DNA from: UBA1672 sp050633645
GTDB taxonomy: Bacteria; Pseudomonadota; Alphaproteobacteria; Micavibrionales; Micavibrionaceae
DNA: 64,000 nt
Assembly (NCBI GenBank): GCA_050633645.1
Contig: JBOEGX010000002.1
Location: forward strand, 124,001-188,000
Direction: 5' to 3'
The number at the start of each line of letters is the position of its first letter. Positions within the stretch are counted from its first letter, which is position 1. Positions 26,240 to 34,380 of this stretch are shown piece after piece. The position numbers were made by a program, and so were the translations under genes. The notes beneath the pieces are model-generated. The model had not been told where the DNA came from. It did no database searches and was given only the letters and a program-made list of their open reading frames with translations.

Positions 26240-27436
26240 ATGTCATTAAATAGACGTAAAAAATATAAATCATCTTTGGCCAAAGAATATACAAAAAGTG
26301 TTAGTAGCCATGACTTAAAACACAGAACTAACGTTAAAACCCTTGACGAATATCAAGACTATTTCAGAAATTTCAAAAATGCCATTTCCGAAAGAGATAA
26401 TGACAACGGAAATCTAAGCGTTTTCAAGCGAAATTGGAAAAGTCTCTGCAGAAAAGCTTCAAACGAAAAAGAACTAATACTCGGGCTTCACAAGGCTGTC
26501 AAAGAATTCATAAATTCCCCATCCCCATTAAAAACACAATGCTTCACGCATCTTATCGATACACTTGATAAATGGGAAAATGCCCGCGATAAAGTAAAGA
26601 GCTACAATAAAAGCTTCACAGAAGCCTATTGTTACTCCCTCATGGGTCGCCCCCTCAGAGAGAAAACCAAAGAAGATTTTTTCACGCTTTACGAAAAAAA
26701 TGTACAAACAAGCAATGAAAAAGATACATCATTATTTACATGGATATGCGCCATACAACATCTCATCACTGGTGATGATGAATATAAAGACAACGCTATT
26801 GAGGCAATAAAGAATATAACGCACCTAAAAGAAAATCCTCACAAACAACAAATATTACAAGCCTGCCACAGTTTTGATATAGACCCGCCTTTTGACGCAA
26901 ACACCATCCAACAAAACGATGCGCCATCACGCATAGAAAAACAGTTAAAAGCAAAAATAAAATCAATTTTCCCTGTAAAACCCGATGCCAATTTAACGCC
27001 ATCTTTCCCACATCGTGTAGATATAGAAATTGATACAAAAGACGAAAACACGCGTCTTCTCATTGAGATTGATGGCCTTTACCACAACGCAGGACGTGAC
27101 GAAAACGAACAACTCCGCATGAGTGGCCCAACATTATTACGATCAAATAATATTGTAAATGCGGCGCAAAGAGACACTGAAAATGTCGTATTACTAAGAA
27201 TTACAGAACCCACAATCGATCATTTAAAATCAATGAATAACGAAAAATTCACAAAAGCGTTTCTTGAAATCATTGAACATCCAATCATCTCAAATCAGAT
27301 GGCCGTTCATATATCAGAAGACAATGAATTCTTCCTCACATCCATTCCTGATCAATACGAACCCCATCGTCAAAATTTCGTCAATCAACAAATTGCTAAG
27401 CTGCTATCATCCGCCCCAGAGCCTTGCCCCCAATAA
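26240..27436 (+). CDS. RAP-like (Vsr/PD-(D/E)XK-related) domain protein
   Basis: The 398-residue protein has a polar, lysine-rich helical N-terminal region (about 1-220) with no known motif. Residues about 235-320 resemble the RAP domain: RVDIEIDTKDENTRLLIEID, then GLYHN, GPTLLRSNNIVNA and NVVLLRITEP. RAP is a restriction-endonuclease-like fold found in organellar RNA-processing factors and in some alphaproteobacterial proteins. Acidic residues in the two strand motifs could bind metal, so a nuclease is possible; RNA binding is equally likely. It overlaps the convergent HIT gene by 41 nt. Confidence 0.6.
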   Translation: MSLNRRKKYKSSLAKEYTKSVSSHDLKHRTNVKTLDEYQDYFRNFKNAISERDNDNGNLSVFKRNWKSLCRKASNEKELILGLHKAVKEFINSPSPLKTQCFTHLIDTLDKWENARDKVKSYNKSFTEAYCYSLMGRPLREKTKEDFFTLYEKNVQTSNEKDTSLFTWICAIQHLITGDDEYKDNAIEAIKNITHLKENPHKQQILQACHSFDIDPPFDANTIQQNDAPSRIEKQLKAKIKSIFPVKPDANLTPSFPHRVDIEIDTKDENTRLLIEIDGLYHNAGRDENEQLRMSGPTLLRSNNIVNAAQRDTENVVLLRITEPTIDHLKSMNNEKFTKAFLEIIEHPIISNQMAVHISEDNEFFLTSIPDQYEPHRQNFVNQQIAKLLSSAPEPCPQ

Positions 27437-27761
27437 GGTGTAAATGAAAATGCGGAACCTCTTGCCCGCCATTTAACCCCGTATTGGCGATAGAACGAAA
27501 TCCGTCAACATCAATTCCTTTTTCTTCCGCAATTTTGGAAACCGCCGCAAAAAACGCGGATACCTCATCCGTACTCGCCTTCGCTCCAAAATCAACAATG
27601 GAAACATACGCGCCTTTAGGAATCACCAGAATATGAACTGGCGCTTGCGGCGCTATGTCATTAAACGCAAGAACATGATCATCCTCATAAACCTTATCGC
27701 AAGGGATCTCCCCACGCAGGATTTTCGCAAAAATATTATCATCATCATAAACGCTCATCAT
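27396..27761 (-). CDS. HIT family (HINT-like) nucleotide hydrolase
   Basis: The 121-residue protein has the Hint topology: IFAKILRGEIPCDKVYEDDHVLAFNDI at the N-terminus and the histidine triad HFHLHLIGGKALG near the C-terminus. HINT proteins hydrolyse purine nucleoside phosphoramidates and aminoacyl-adenylates in the cytoplasm; the physiological substrate is unclear. The length is normal for a HINT monomer, which dimerises. Its 3' end overlaps the RAP-like gene, and its start lies 75 nt from the divergent panD. Confidence 0.94.
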   Translation of the reverse strand: MMSVYDDDNIFAKILRGEIPCDKVYEDDHVLAFNDIAPQAPVHILVIPKGAYVSIVDFGAKASTDEVSAFFAAVSKIAEEKGIDVDGFRSIANTGLNGGQEVPHFHLHLIGGKALGRMIAA

Positions 27762-27836
27762 AAAATCCTTTAATTTCGAATCGTTCTATATTATATATCC
27801 CTCCATTAGACATGCAAATATGCGAAAGTAAACACC

Positions 27837-28202
27837 ATGAATTTGACCATGCTCAAATGCAAACTTCATCGCGCCACCGTGACACAAGCCGATCTGGACT
27901 ATGAGGGATCAATCACCATTGACCGCAACCTTATGGATGCGGCGGGAATCCTCCTGAACGAACAAGTCGATGTTTTGGACATTACAAACGGCAATCGTCT
28001 CACAACTTATGCTATCCAAGGTGAACGCGGGTCAGGCATCATCGGCATTAACGGCGCGGCCGCGCATCTGGTAAAAACAGGGGATTTAGTTATCATTTGC
28101 GCCTACGCCCAAATGGACGAAAACCGCGCAAAACTGCACAAACCCAACATCTTGTTACTCAACGATAAAAACGAAGTAAAAATCGACAAACATCAAAAAT
28201 AA
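27837..28202 (+). CDS. panD: Aspartate 1-decarboxylase PanD
   Basis: PanD decarboxylates aspartate to beta-alanine for pantothenate and coenzyme A. The 121-residue proenzyme carries the self-cleavage site Gly24-Ser25 in LDYEGSITID, where Ser25 becomes the pyruvoyl group. MLKCKLHRATVTQADL and the downstream GERGSGIIGINGAAAHLV segment are also conserved. The cytoplasmic enzyme is a tetramer. No other pantothenate gene is nearby. The next gene on this strand is tRNA-Glu. Confidence 0.96.
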   Translation: MNLTMLKCKLHRATVTQADLDYEGSITIDRNLMDAAGILLNEQVDVLDITNGNRLTTYAIQGERGSGIIGINGAAAHLVKTGDLVIICAYAQMDENRAKLHKPNILLLNDKNEVKIDKHQK

Positions 28203-28230
28203 AAAAAATTGAAGAAATTAAAAAGAAACG

Positions 28231-28259
28231 CTTGATTTTTAGATAGCAAACCTATTATA
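28231..28259 (+). promoter_or_regulatory. Sigma70-type promoter of tRNA-Glu
   Basis: TTGATT (28231-28236) and TTATAA (28254-28259) are 17 nt apart, with the tRNA starting 31 nt beyond the -10 box. The region before it is AT-rich. Confidence 0.55.
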
Positions 28260-28289
28260 AAGCACCAGTCTTAAAGGCATATCTCTTGC

Positions 28290-28365
28290 GTCCCGTTCGT
28301 CTAGAGGCCTAGGACACCGCCCTTTCACGGCGGCAACACGGGTTCGAATCCCGTACGGGACGCCA
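28290..28365 (+). tRNA. tRNA-Glu (anticodon TTC)
   Basis: Acceptor GTCCCGT/ACGGGAC, anticodon stem CCGCC/GGCGG with loop CTTTCAC (anticodon TTC), and T-arm ACGGG/CCCGT around TTCGAAT fold well. Discriminator G and CCA are encoded. Its 3' end is the integration site of the element that follows; the tRNA itself remains complete. Confidence 0.97.
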
Positions 28366-28369
28366 ATTA
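28351..28369 (+). other. attL, 3' end of tRNA-Glu
   Basis: The 19-bp CCGTACGGGACGCCAATTA at the end of tRNA-Glu recurs, with one G missing, at 41027-41044. P4-type integrases typically recombine at tRNA 3' ends, so this marks the left junction. Confidence 0.75.
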
Positions 28370-28478
28370 CTCTTCCAATAAAATTCAGTAACGTTCAAAA
28401 ACCCTTGATTTTACAGGGGTTTTGTGGCAGCGTTTGTCTATTGCCTTCCAATGCCGTTTACCAAAATCCAGAAATTTT

Positions 28479-28526
28479 GGGGGTATAGGGAGGGGTATAA
28501 AAATTTAGACGAAAGTGTATACCCCC
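28479..28526. repeat. Cluster of GGGGTATA motifs before the integrase
   Basis: GGGGGTATA (28479-28487), AGGGGTATAA (28491-28500) and the inverted TATACCCCC (28518-28526) lie between attL and the integrase start. Similar motifs lie just inside the right end (40945-40967). Motifs repeated near both att sites are typical of integrase arm sites or excisionase sites. Confidence 0.45.
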
Positions 28527-29714
28527 ATGAAACTGAATGCGAAACAAATTGAAAATGCTAATCGTGAAAAAGATGGTGCCAAGCTGTTTGACGGTAAAGG
28601 GCTGTTTTTGGAGCTACATAAAAACGGTAGTAAATACTGGCGATATAAATTTCGTTACCTTAATAAAGAAAAGCTTATGTCGCTGGGGGTATATCCTGAA
28701 ATTACTCTTGCAGAAGCGCGCGAGAAACATCGTGTAGCGCATAAAATTGTATCGGAGGGTGAGAACCCCATAGAACTAAAACGCGAGGCTGTGGCACACA
28801 AGAAGCACGAGCAAAGCAATACGTTTGAGATCATAGCAAGAGATTGGCTAGAGTATAAAAAGACTGAATGGTCGGAAGTAAATTACAGCACAGTGAAACG
28901 CCGCCTTGAACAAGATGTGTTCCCTGTCATTGGATATGTGCCTATTAAGTCTGTAACGCACCAGATGCTTATAGATTTATCAAAAACTGTTCAAGAGCGG
29001 GGTGCAAATGAACTGGCAAAGCGTATTATCCAAATAGCCAAACATATCTTTCAATATGCCATCATCAACGGTTACGCGGAAAAGAACATAGCAGAAGATT
29101 TAAAGGGCTTTATCAAAACACCGCCTACACAATCTTATGCTGCGATTGACCCGAAAGACTTGCCAAACCTTTTAAAGGATATAGATAGGCATAGATCACG
29201 CATGCATAGGCAATCACAGATAGCCTTGGAATTGATGATGCTAACCTTTGTGCGTACTGGTGAATTGATTAAAGCTGAATGGGGCGAGTTCGATTTAGGG
29301 CATAAAGTTTGGGCTATTCCGGCCAAACGGATGAAAATGAATAATGATCACCTTGTACCGCTTTCAGATCAGGCTATTGCATTAATAGAGGAGCTGCGGA
29401 CGCTCCATAGAAATAATCATTGGGTCTTCCCAAGCCGCACCCGATCAATGAACCATATGAGCAACAACACCATTCTGATGGCTCTAAGACGTATGGGGTA
29501 TGGGGGTATAATGACAGGACACGGATTTAGATCATTGGCAATGACAACCATCATGGAAAGATTGAAGTATCCTTATGAAATACCGGATACACAACTAGCA
29601 CATGGTAAAGGTGGCTCTGTTCGCAAAGCTTATGATCGTGCGAAGTATTTGGAACAGCGTACGAAAATGATGCAGGATTGGGCAGATTATTTGGATAATC
29701 TGAAACATAAATAA
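28527..29714 (+). CDS. int: P4-type tyrosine integrase
   Basis: The 395-residue protein starts with the DUF4102 arm-binding domain (MKLNAKQIENA, LFDGKGLFLELHKNGSKYWRYKF, LSLGVYPE-like segment, LAEAREK). The core-binding helices follow, and then the catalytic domain with Arg in FVRTGELIKAEW, Lys near the beta hairpin, HGFRSLAMT, and H/Y residues in QLAHGKGGSVRKAYDRA. It integrates and excises the element at tRNA-Glu. ATG 28527 is taken rather than GTG 28515, because the family starts at this point and the upstream codons overlap the TATACCCCC repeat. Confidence 0.95.
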   Translation: MKLNAKQIENANREKDGAKLFDGKGLFLELHKNGSKYWRYKFRYLNKEKLMSLGVYPEITLAEAREKHRVAHKIVSEGENPIELKREAVAHKKHEQSNTFEIIARDWLEYKKTEWSEVNYSTVKRRLEQDVFPVIGYVPIKSVTHQMLIDLSKTVQERGANELAKRIIQIAKHIFQYAIINGYAEKNIAEDLKGFIKTPPTQSYAAIDPKDLPNLLKDIDRHRSRMHRQSQIALELMMLTFVRTGELIKAEWGEFDLGHKVWAIPAKRMKMNNDHLVPLSDQAIALIEELRTLHRNNHWVFPSRTRSMNHMSNNTILMALRRMGYGGIMTGHGFRSLAMTTIMERLKYPYEIPDTQLAHGKGGSVRKAYDRAKYLEQRTKMMQDWADYLDNLKHK

Positions 29715-29782
29715 CTTAATAAAACTTAACTTTGTTTAGCTTTCGTTTTTATTAATAAGAAGTGTATAAGGAGCCTTTATCA

Positions 29783-30583
29783 ATGGCTGGTCAAAATTAC
29801 AATAGCAATCGTATTAGTCGTTATGAGGATAGAATTTCTTATATTGGTGAAAACTACATAGATGAGGCTATTGCCTTGCTTGGTTTGGATGCGGAGGTTG
29901 TAAAAGAAAAGCTTTGGGATGATATAGGCAGTGCGATTATGCGACACAAGCCCTTACCAACCACAACAGGCTTTACGTCTAGTAAAGCTCAACTTTGTTC
30001 AACAAAACTCACAGGGAATATTAAAAAAACGTGCGATGAATTAAACACGCTCCATTATAAAAATCTTTCTGAATTAAGTGCGCAGAATAAACTAAGAGAA
30101 AAAATGGAAGAAATCTCTCTTTCGGAGACATCTGCGCCAAGAGTAAAATACAGCAAAGGGCACGGCATTCGCATTTCTCAAGGAAAAAAGCCCGAAAGTA
30201 ACCCCCAATTATACCCCTTTGATCAAGAACTTTATAATGCACTTGATGCATTAGAAGTGATCCTTAAACGTTTGAAACAAGCCGATGCCACTTTAGAAAA
30301 AGAAAAGAAAGCTAAAGGTAAAAACAAAAACTATAACGCAGATGAAATTATACTCGCGTTATGCCACATCTATAAAGCATATACTGGCAAAAATCCCCAT
30401 GCCACAACCTCTGGCGGCAGCATATCTGGTGAGAGGCAAATAAATGGGCAGATAATTCCGTTTATTCAGTTGATCTTGCCTTTTTTCAATTATGAAAGAG
30501 CCGATGGTAACGAGGCTTTGCAAAAAGTCGTCGAACGTCTCGAAAAAAGCAAAGAACATTCTAATATTTGGGCAGCCATTTAA
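29783..30583 (+). CDS. Hypothetical element-encoded protein
   Basis: This 266-residue soluble protein starts at ATG 29783, 9 nt after AAGGAG (29768-29773); a GTG at 29762 would place that site inside the gene. The N-terminal part is polar and helical (LDAEVVKEKLWDDIGSAIMRHK), the middle is lysine-rich, and the C-terminal part has YNADEIILALCHIYKAYTGKNP, then a GGSISGE loop and hydrophobic IPFIQLILPFF. No catalytic motif is recognised. Its place between int and alpA suggests an element-maintenance, regulatory or immunity role. Confidence 0.6.
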   Translation: MAGQNYNSNRISRYEDRISYIGENYIDEAIALLGLDAEVVKEKLWDDIGSAIMRHKPLPTTTGFTSSKAQLCSTKLTGNIKKTCDELNTLHYKNLSELSAQNKLREKMEEISLSETSAPRVKYSKGHGIRISQGKKPESNPQLYPFDQELYNALDALEVILKRLKQADATLEKEKKAKGKNKNYNADEIILALCHIYKAYTGKNPHATTSGGSISGERQINGQIIPFIQLILPFFNYERADGNEALQKVVERLEKSKEHSNIWAAI

Positions 30584-30691
30584 AGTTTAAAATTTACATC
30601 TAAATGTCTGTTAGACCATCATAGCCTAGGCATTATAACCTCCATTTTAGCAAGTCTATTGCAGTTTATTGACATACATTTGGAGACTATA

Positions 30692-30880
30692 ATGACTACT
30701 AAAATTTTAAGACTTCCCGAAGTAATGAGCATGACAGCTTTGTCACGGTCATCAATTTATGCCTTCATGGAAAAAGGTGTATTCCCAAAATCCATTTCTC
30801 TTGGTGCCCGAGCCGTTGGCTGGCATGAAGCAGAAATACTTAATTGGATTACTCAAAAAACAAAAATGCGTCGGGGGTAA
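30692..30880 (+). CDS. alpA: AlpA-family transcriptional regulator/excisionase
   Basis: The 62-residue protein has the MerR-like winged helix of AlpA: ILRLPEVMSMTALSRSSIYAFMEKGVFPKSISLGARAVGWHEAEILNWI, complete with the RSSIYAF recognition helix and the GWHEAEI wing. AlpA proteins activate integrase or excision in P4-like elements. TGGAG at 30680-30684 precedes ATG 30692; the upstream TTG at 30659 is not needed. The next gene starts 2 nt after its stop. Confidence 0.92.
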   Translation: MTTKILRLPEVMSMTALSRSSIYAFMEKGVFPKSISLGARAVGWHEAEILNWITQKTKMRRG

Positions 30881-30882
30881 TC

Positions 30883-33330
30883 ATGAACAATCAAAAACAA
30901 AACGGCGCTGATCAGAGCGCCGCTTCAAATCCTGCTTCACAACAAGATGCAATACATAATAGCAACACTCTAAACGAGGCGCAATATCGTATTACGCGCG
31001 GTGATCATATTAGGCAAACTGTATGGAATAATGTTCAATCTTACACGAGTGCAGAGCTACGTCTATTAATGACAGACCATCAGGAAGGTGAGAAAGATGG
31101 TTTATGCTTTACGCCTGCTGTATTCCGCGGCACAAAACGCACAAAAATGGATGCAGAGCAAATTGACCTTCTTGTGTTCGATTGTGATACTGGCGAAACC
31201 TTAGAAGAAATTAAAACAGCTTTAGGAAGTGTGGGTCTAAATGGGATTATTTACTCTACGCATTCGCACATGAAAGACACTGAAAATCCATGTCCTAAAT
31301 TTAGAGTAATTTTACCCCTTGAAACACCTTGGCAGGCTAGTAATTTTGATAATCAGAAGAGAGCGAATGAAGCATGGGCAGTAGCGATTTTTGATGTTGC
31401 AGATGATCTGGGTTTACGACACGATCAAAGTTGCAAAGACACATCACGCGCTTATTTTTTTCCAAGACATTCTAAGGGTGCAGAATACGTAACAGAGGTT
31501 ATTGAAGGTAAGGCATGCTCAATCGATTGGGATAGATATAAACAGCCAAAACAAAGCCCTTCAAATAGCTATAAACATAATTTAAGTGTTTATGTACAAA
31601 CGGCGTTAAATGATGAATTAAGCATAATTCGCTCCGCACTAGAGGGCGATAGAAATAATCAGCTTAATAAATCTGCGTATACTCTTGCACGGCTTATTCC
31701 AGAGGGGTTGGAGGAAAGAATAATTGTTAATGAATTAGCTGTTGCCGCCCACGATATTGGTTTAGATCGCGAAGAAGCCAATACAACAATTATTTCTGCT
31801 ATTAAGGCTGGCATAAGTCAGCCCCGTGGTAAGATTAATTCAACATCTTTCAGCGTTAAAAAAATTGAAGACTTCGACGGACATTTTGAGCCTATCGTAC
31901 CTTTCGATCAATATAATACTCCCATTATTACATCTGATATTTTGCATTCATCAATTGGTGATTATACCAAGAATATGTCTGATATTTTATGTGTACCGGA
32001 AGCGTTGCCTGTGATGGCTGCGCTGGGAGTTGTGTCATGTGCAATTAGCAAGAAATTTGTTGTCTCACCAAAAGAAGATTGGAGTGAGCCTGTGAATATT
32101 TACGCTGCTATTGCATTGCCTCCAGGGAGTGTCAAATCTCTTGTAAACAAGCGTTTGGTTACACCCATTGAAGATTGGGAAGAACAAGAAGAAAAACGTA
32201 TTCGCCCGATACGCGAACAACAAATAGCTGAATTGAAGTCACTGGAGTTAAAATTAAAAAGAGCAGAAAACATTATCAAAGCGCAGAAAAGCAAGCCAGA
32301 AGACCTAAGAGATGCTGAGCAGCAATTAGTATCTCTAATGAGCGATATTAACATTAAGAAAAGCCAGATTATTCCGCTTCCTAAGCTTTATGCTAATAAC
32401 GTTACGCCGGAGGCTTTGGAGCAATATCTGCATGAGCAGCAAGGGCGTTTTGCAATTATCTCTGATGAAGGGGGGATTATCGAAACGCTTTCAGGCTTAT
32501 ATAGTAGTGGAAAGGCTAATGTGGATATTGTTCTCAAGGGTATTGATGGTGGTTCAGTTAGGATTAAACGTAAAGACCGCGAATATACACTTAATCCTTA
32601 TCTCTCACTTGTCCTTGTTGTACAGCCTCAAATATTAAATAACATGGGAGCTAAAGGAACCTTCAAAGGTAACGGTTTTTTAGAAAGGTTTCTCTATGTT
32701 TTGCCTATTGAAAATATTGGGTACAGAACGATTACAGACGATATTTTGGATGAACATTATGAAACACAATATTCAAACCTAATATATAATCTTCTGTCTA
32801 TTGAGCAGCCGAAGAAGCCTTATACAATAAAGCTTTCTTCTCCTGCCAAATCTTTGTGGATGGCCTTTCGTGCTGATATTGAAAAAGAAATGAGAGCAGA
32901 TGGTATGCTGTATATTTGTCGTGGATGGGGAGCTAAGCTTGCGGGTTATACGTTACGTATAGCAGGCCTCATGCATGTTGCGCGTCATCAAGGTGCTAAT
33001 AATCTTACTATAGAAGAGGATACTATGAAGAATGCCATTACTTTGGCGCGATTACTTTGTGAGCATACGATTTGTGCTTATGGCCTTATGGCTATAGACC
33101 AAGAAACACAAGATGCGAAAGAGCTTCTTGAGTGGATTAAGGCACAAGAAGACAATATGCTTACAAAAACAAAGATTGTTAATGGTGTCCGAAATAGAGG
33201 TATGGGTAAAAAGGATCGCCTGTCAAAAGCAATTTCACTTCTTATTGAACGCAATATTTTGAGTGACTTACATAAAGATTATAGTTCAAAAAAACCGACG
33301 GATTGCTATTTTATAAATCCTAATCTATGA
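30883..33330 (+). CDS. Primase-polymerase-like/DUF3987 replication protein
   Basis: The 815-residue protein has an N-terminal archaeo-eukaryotic-primase-like part (about 50-220) with the acidic motif LLVFDCDTG, IIYSTHSHMK and CPKFRVILPLETP. Its C-terminal DUF3987 part (about 350-720) contains YANNVTPEALEQYL, AIISDEGGIIETLSGLY, VLKGIDGG and a C-terminal winged-helix-like tail. DUF3987 proteins are P-loop proteins of satellites and plasmids. Here the loop reads PPGSVKSLVNK, with Val where Gly is usual, so ATP use is uncertain. It probably initiates replication of the excised element. The ATG at 30883 follows GGGGG; the open frame also extends 13 codons upstream into alpA. Confidence 0.85.
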   Translation: MNNQKQNGADQSAASNPASQQDAIHNSNTLNEAQYRITRGDHIRQTVWNNVQSYTSAELRLLMTDHQEGEKDGLCFTPAVFRGTKRTKMDAEQIDLLVFDCDTGETLEEIKTALGSVGLNGIIYSTHSHMKDTENPCPKFRVILPLETPWQASNFDNQKRANEAWAVAIFDVADDLGLRHDQSCKDTSRAYFFPRHSKGAEYVTEVIEGKACSIDWDRYKQPKQSPSNSYKHNLSVYVQTALNDELSIIRSALEGDRNNQLNKSAYTLARLIPEGLEERIIVNELAVAAHDIGLDREEANTTIISAIKAGISQPRGKINSTSFSVKKIEDFDGHFEPIVPFDQYNTPIITSDILHSSIGDYTKNMSDILCVPEALPVMAALGVVSCAISKKFVVSPKEDWSEPVNIYAAIALPPGSVKSLVNKRLVTPIEDWEEQEEKRIRPIREQQIAELKSLELKLKRAENIIKAQKSKPEDLRDAEQQLVSLMSDINIKKSQIIPLPKLYANNVTPEALEQYLHEQQGRFAIISDEGGIIETLSGLYSSGKANVDIVLKGIDGGSVRIKRKDREYTLNPYLSLVLVVQPQILNNMGAKGTFKGNGFLERFLYVLPIENIGYRTITDDILDEHYETQYSNLIYNLLSIEQPKKPYTIKLSSPAKSLWMAFRADIEKEMRADGMLYICRGWGAKLAGYTLRIAGLMHVARHQGANNLTIEEDTMKNAITLARLLCEHTICAYGLMAIDQETQDAKELLEWIKAQEDNMLTKTKIVNGVRNRGMGKKDRLSKAISLLIERNILSDLHKDYSSKKPTDCYFINPNL

Positions 33331-33339
33331 CGCAGAACT

Positions 33340-33377
33340 TGTGAGATTTGAGAAATTACTTAAATCTCACATTTTCT
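33340..33377 (+). terminator. Terminator after the prim-pol gene
   Basis: The stem TGTGAGATTT (33340-33349)/AAATCTCACA (33362-33371) has a 12-nt loop and is followed by TTTTCT. It ends 12 nt before the convergent small-membrane-protein gene. Confidence 0.75.
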
Positions 33378-33383
33378 AGACCC

Positions 33384-33674
33384 TTATTTGCTATTTTTAG
33401 GATTAGAGTGTTTATCTTTTTGTTTAGACGCCCAGACGCCTACAATACATCCTATTAATACCAGCCCAAAACCTCGACCAACGTATTCAAGCGCAATGTA
33501 TTTATCGCCCTGATATTCACCAACATAGTATCCGATAACAAAAGAGAGTATCCATCCTGCAGCCCCCACGGCAAGAAAGATCAAAACTCGCCATAGCTTT
33601 CGATATGTTTTTTTGTATGAGAAGTAAATTAATATAGCACAAAGCAGCATAATTAACGTGAGATCAAACGACAT
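33384..33674 (-). CDS. Hypothetical small membrane protein (three TM)
   Basis: This 96-residue protein has three hydrophobic segments (about residues 4-19, 29-50, 64-83), with short basic loops (SYKKTYRKLWR) and a polar lysine/asparagine tail (SKQKDKHSNPKNSK). It starts 5 nt after the lipoprotein gene stop and is likely cotranscribed with it and with 34024-34350. No family is recognised. Small envelope proteins are common as satellite cargo. Confidence 0.6.
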   Translation of the reverse strand: MSFDLTLIMLLCAILIYFSYKKTYRKLWRVLIFLAVGAAGWILSFVIGYYVGEYQGDKYIALEYVGRGFGLVLIGCIVGVWASKQKDKHSNPKNSK

Positions 33675-33679
33675 AGTGG

Positions 33680-33967
33680 TTACCCCTGCACATCAATGAC
33701 TTTATCGGCAATGCGGGTTTCACACCGATATGTATTAACCCGAATGCCTATATTCCCGCCTGCAACGTTATCCAGAACGGCATCCTTTCCATACTTGTCA
33801 CATTCGGTCTGTGCCGCCTGCAACATCGCAGGAAGGCTTACAACGGCTCTATCGTATTCTATGACAACGGATCGACTATTTGACATGGCAACGTTATATG
33901 ACTTGCCCCATACGGCCACGCAGCCAGATAATCCTATTAAAGATAATGTAAGTATTGTTTTTTTCAT
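33680..33967 (-). CDS. Small predicted lipoprotein
   Basis: The 95-residue protein has a lipoprotein signal MKKTILTLSLIGLSGC with lipobox LSGC (Cys16). A short mature domain of about 80 residues contains two more cysteines (QTECDKYG and TYRCETR), which may form a disulfide. It would be anchored to the inner or outer membrane on the periplasmic side. The function is unknown. It lies between two small membrane-protein genes of the same strand in the mobile element. Confidence 0.7.
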   Translation of the reverse strand: MKKTILTLSLIGLSGCVAVWGKSYNVAMSNSRSVVIEYDRAVVSLPAMLQAAQTECDKYGKDAVLDNVAGGNIGIRVNTYRCETRIADKVIDVQG

Positions 33968-34023
33968 TTTTTCTTCTTTCTGTAATCTAAATTGAAAATG
34001 GATGGGATATACCTTTAGTACAG

Positions 34024-34350
34024 CTAATAAAGACTTTCTAAAATTTTAAAGGTCATCATTACAAATGCGAAGATGCTTGAATATCCCAGAAAAGCCTTGC
34101 TAAACGGTACGCCGTTTTTTCTTTTTAGTAGCCAGCCTGTAAATCCTGCGATAGTGGGCGTAAGTGAATAGGCTATGGTGCTATTTGTGTATCCGTATAT
34201 TTGGCTATCCAAATATCCAATCATAAAAATACAAAAAACAAGGAATATAATTTGAAAGATCTTGCTATGCACAAATGTAAGTGAGTTCAAAAAACTAAGT
34301 TTCCCTCCCCAAAAAGGCGTTTTTATTGCTTCTTCATTTTGCTCGGTCAT
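34024..34350 (-). CDS. Hypothetical membrane protein (three TM)
   Basis: This 108-residue protein has a polar N-terminus (MTEQNEEAIKTPFWGGKL) and hydrophobic segments at about residues 32-48, 57-73 and 83-104, with a basic LLKRKNGV loop. No family is recognised. It is the first gene of the three-gene minus-strand unit, starting next to the complementary-segment region at 34381-34560, whose minus-strand hairpin directly precedes it. Exclusion, toxin or sensor roles cannot be told apart from sequence. Confidence 0.6.
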   Translation of the reverse strand: MTEQNEEAIKTPFWGGKLSFLNSLTFVHSKIFQIIFLVFCIFMIGYLDSQIYGYTNSTIAYSLTPTIAGFTGWLLKRKNGVPFSKAFLGYSSIFAFVMMTFKILESLY

Positions 34351-34380
34351 CCTGCAACTCCATTTTTAAATAACACAAAC

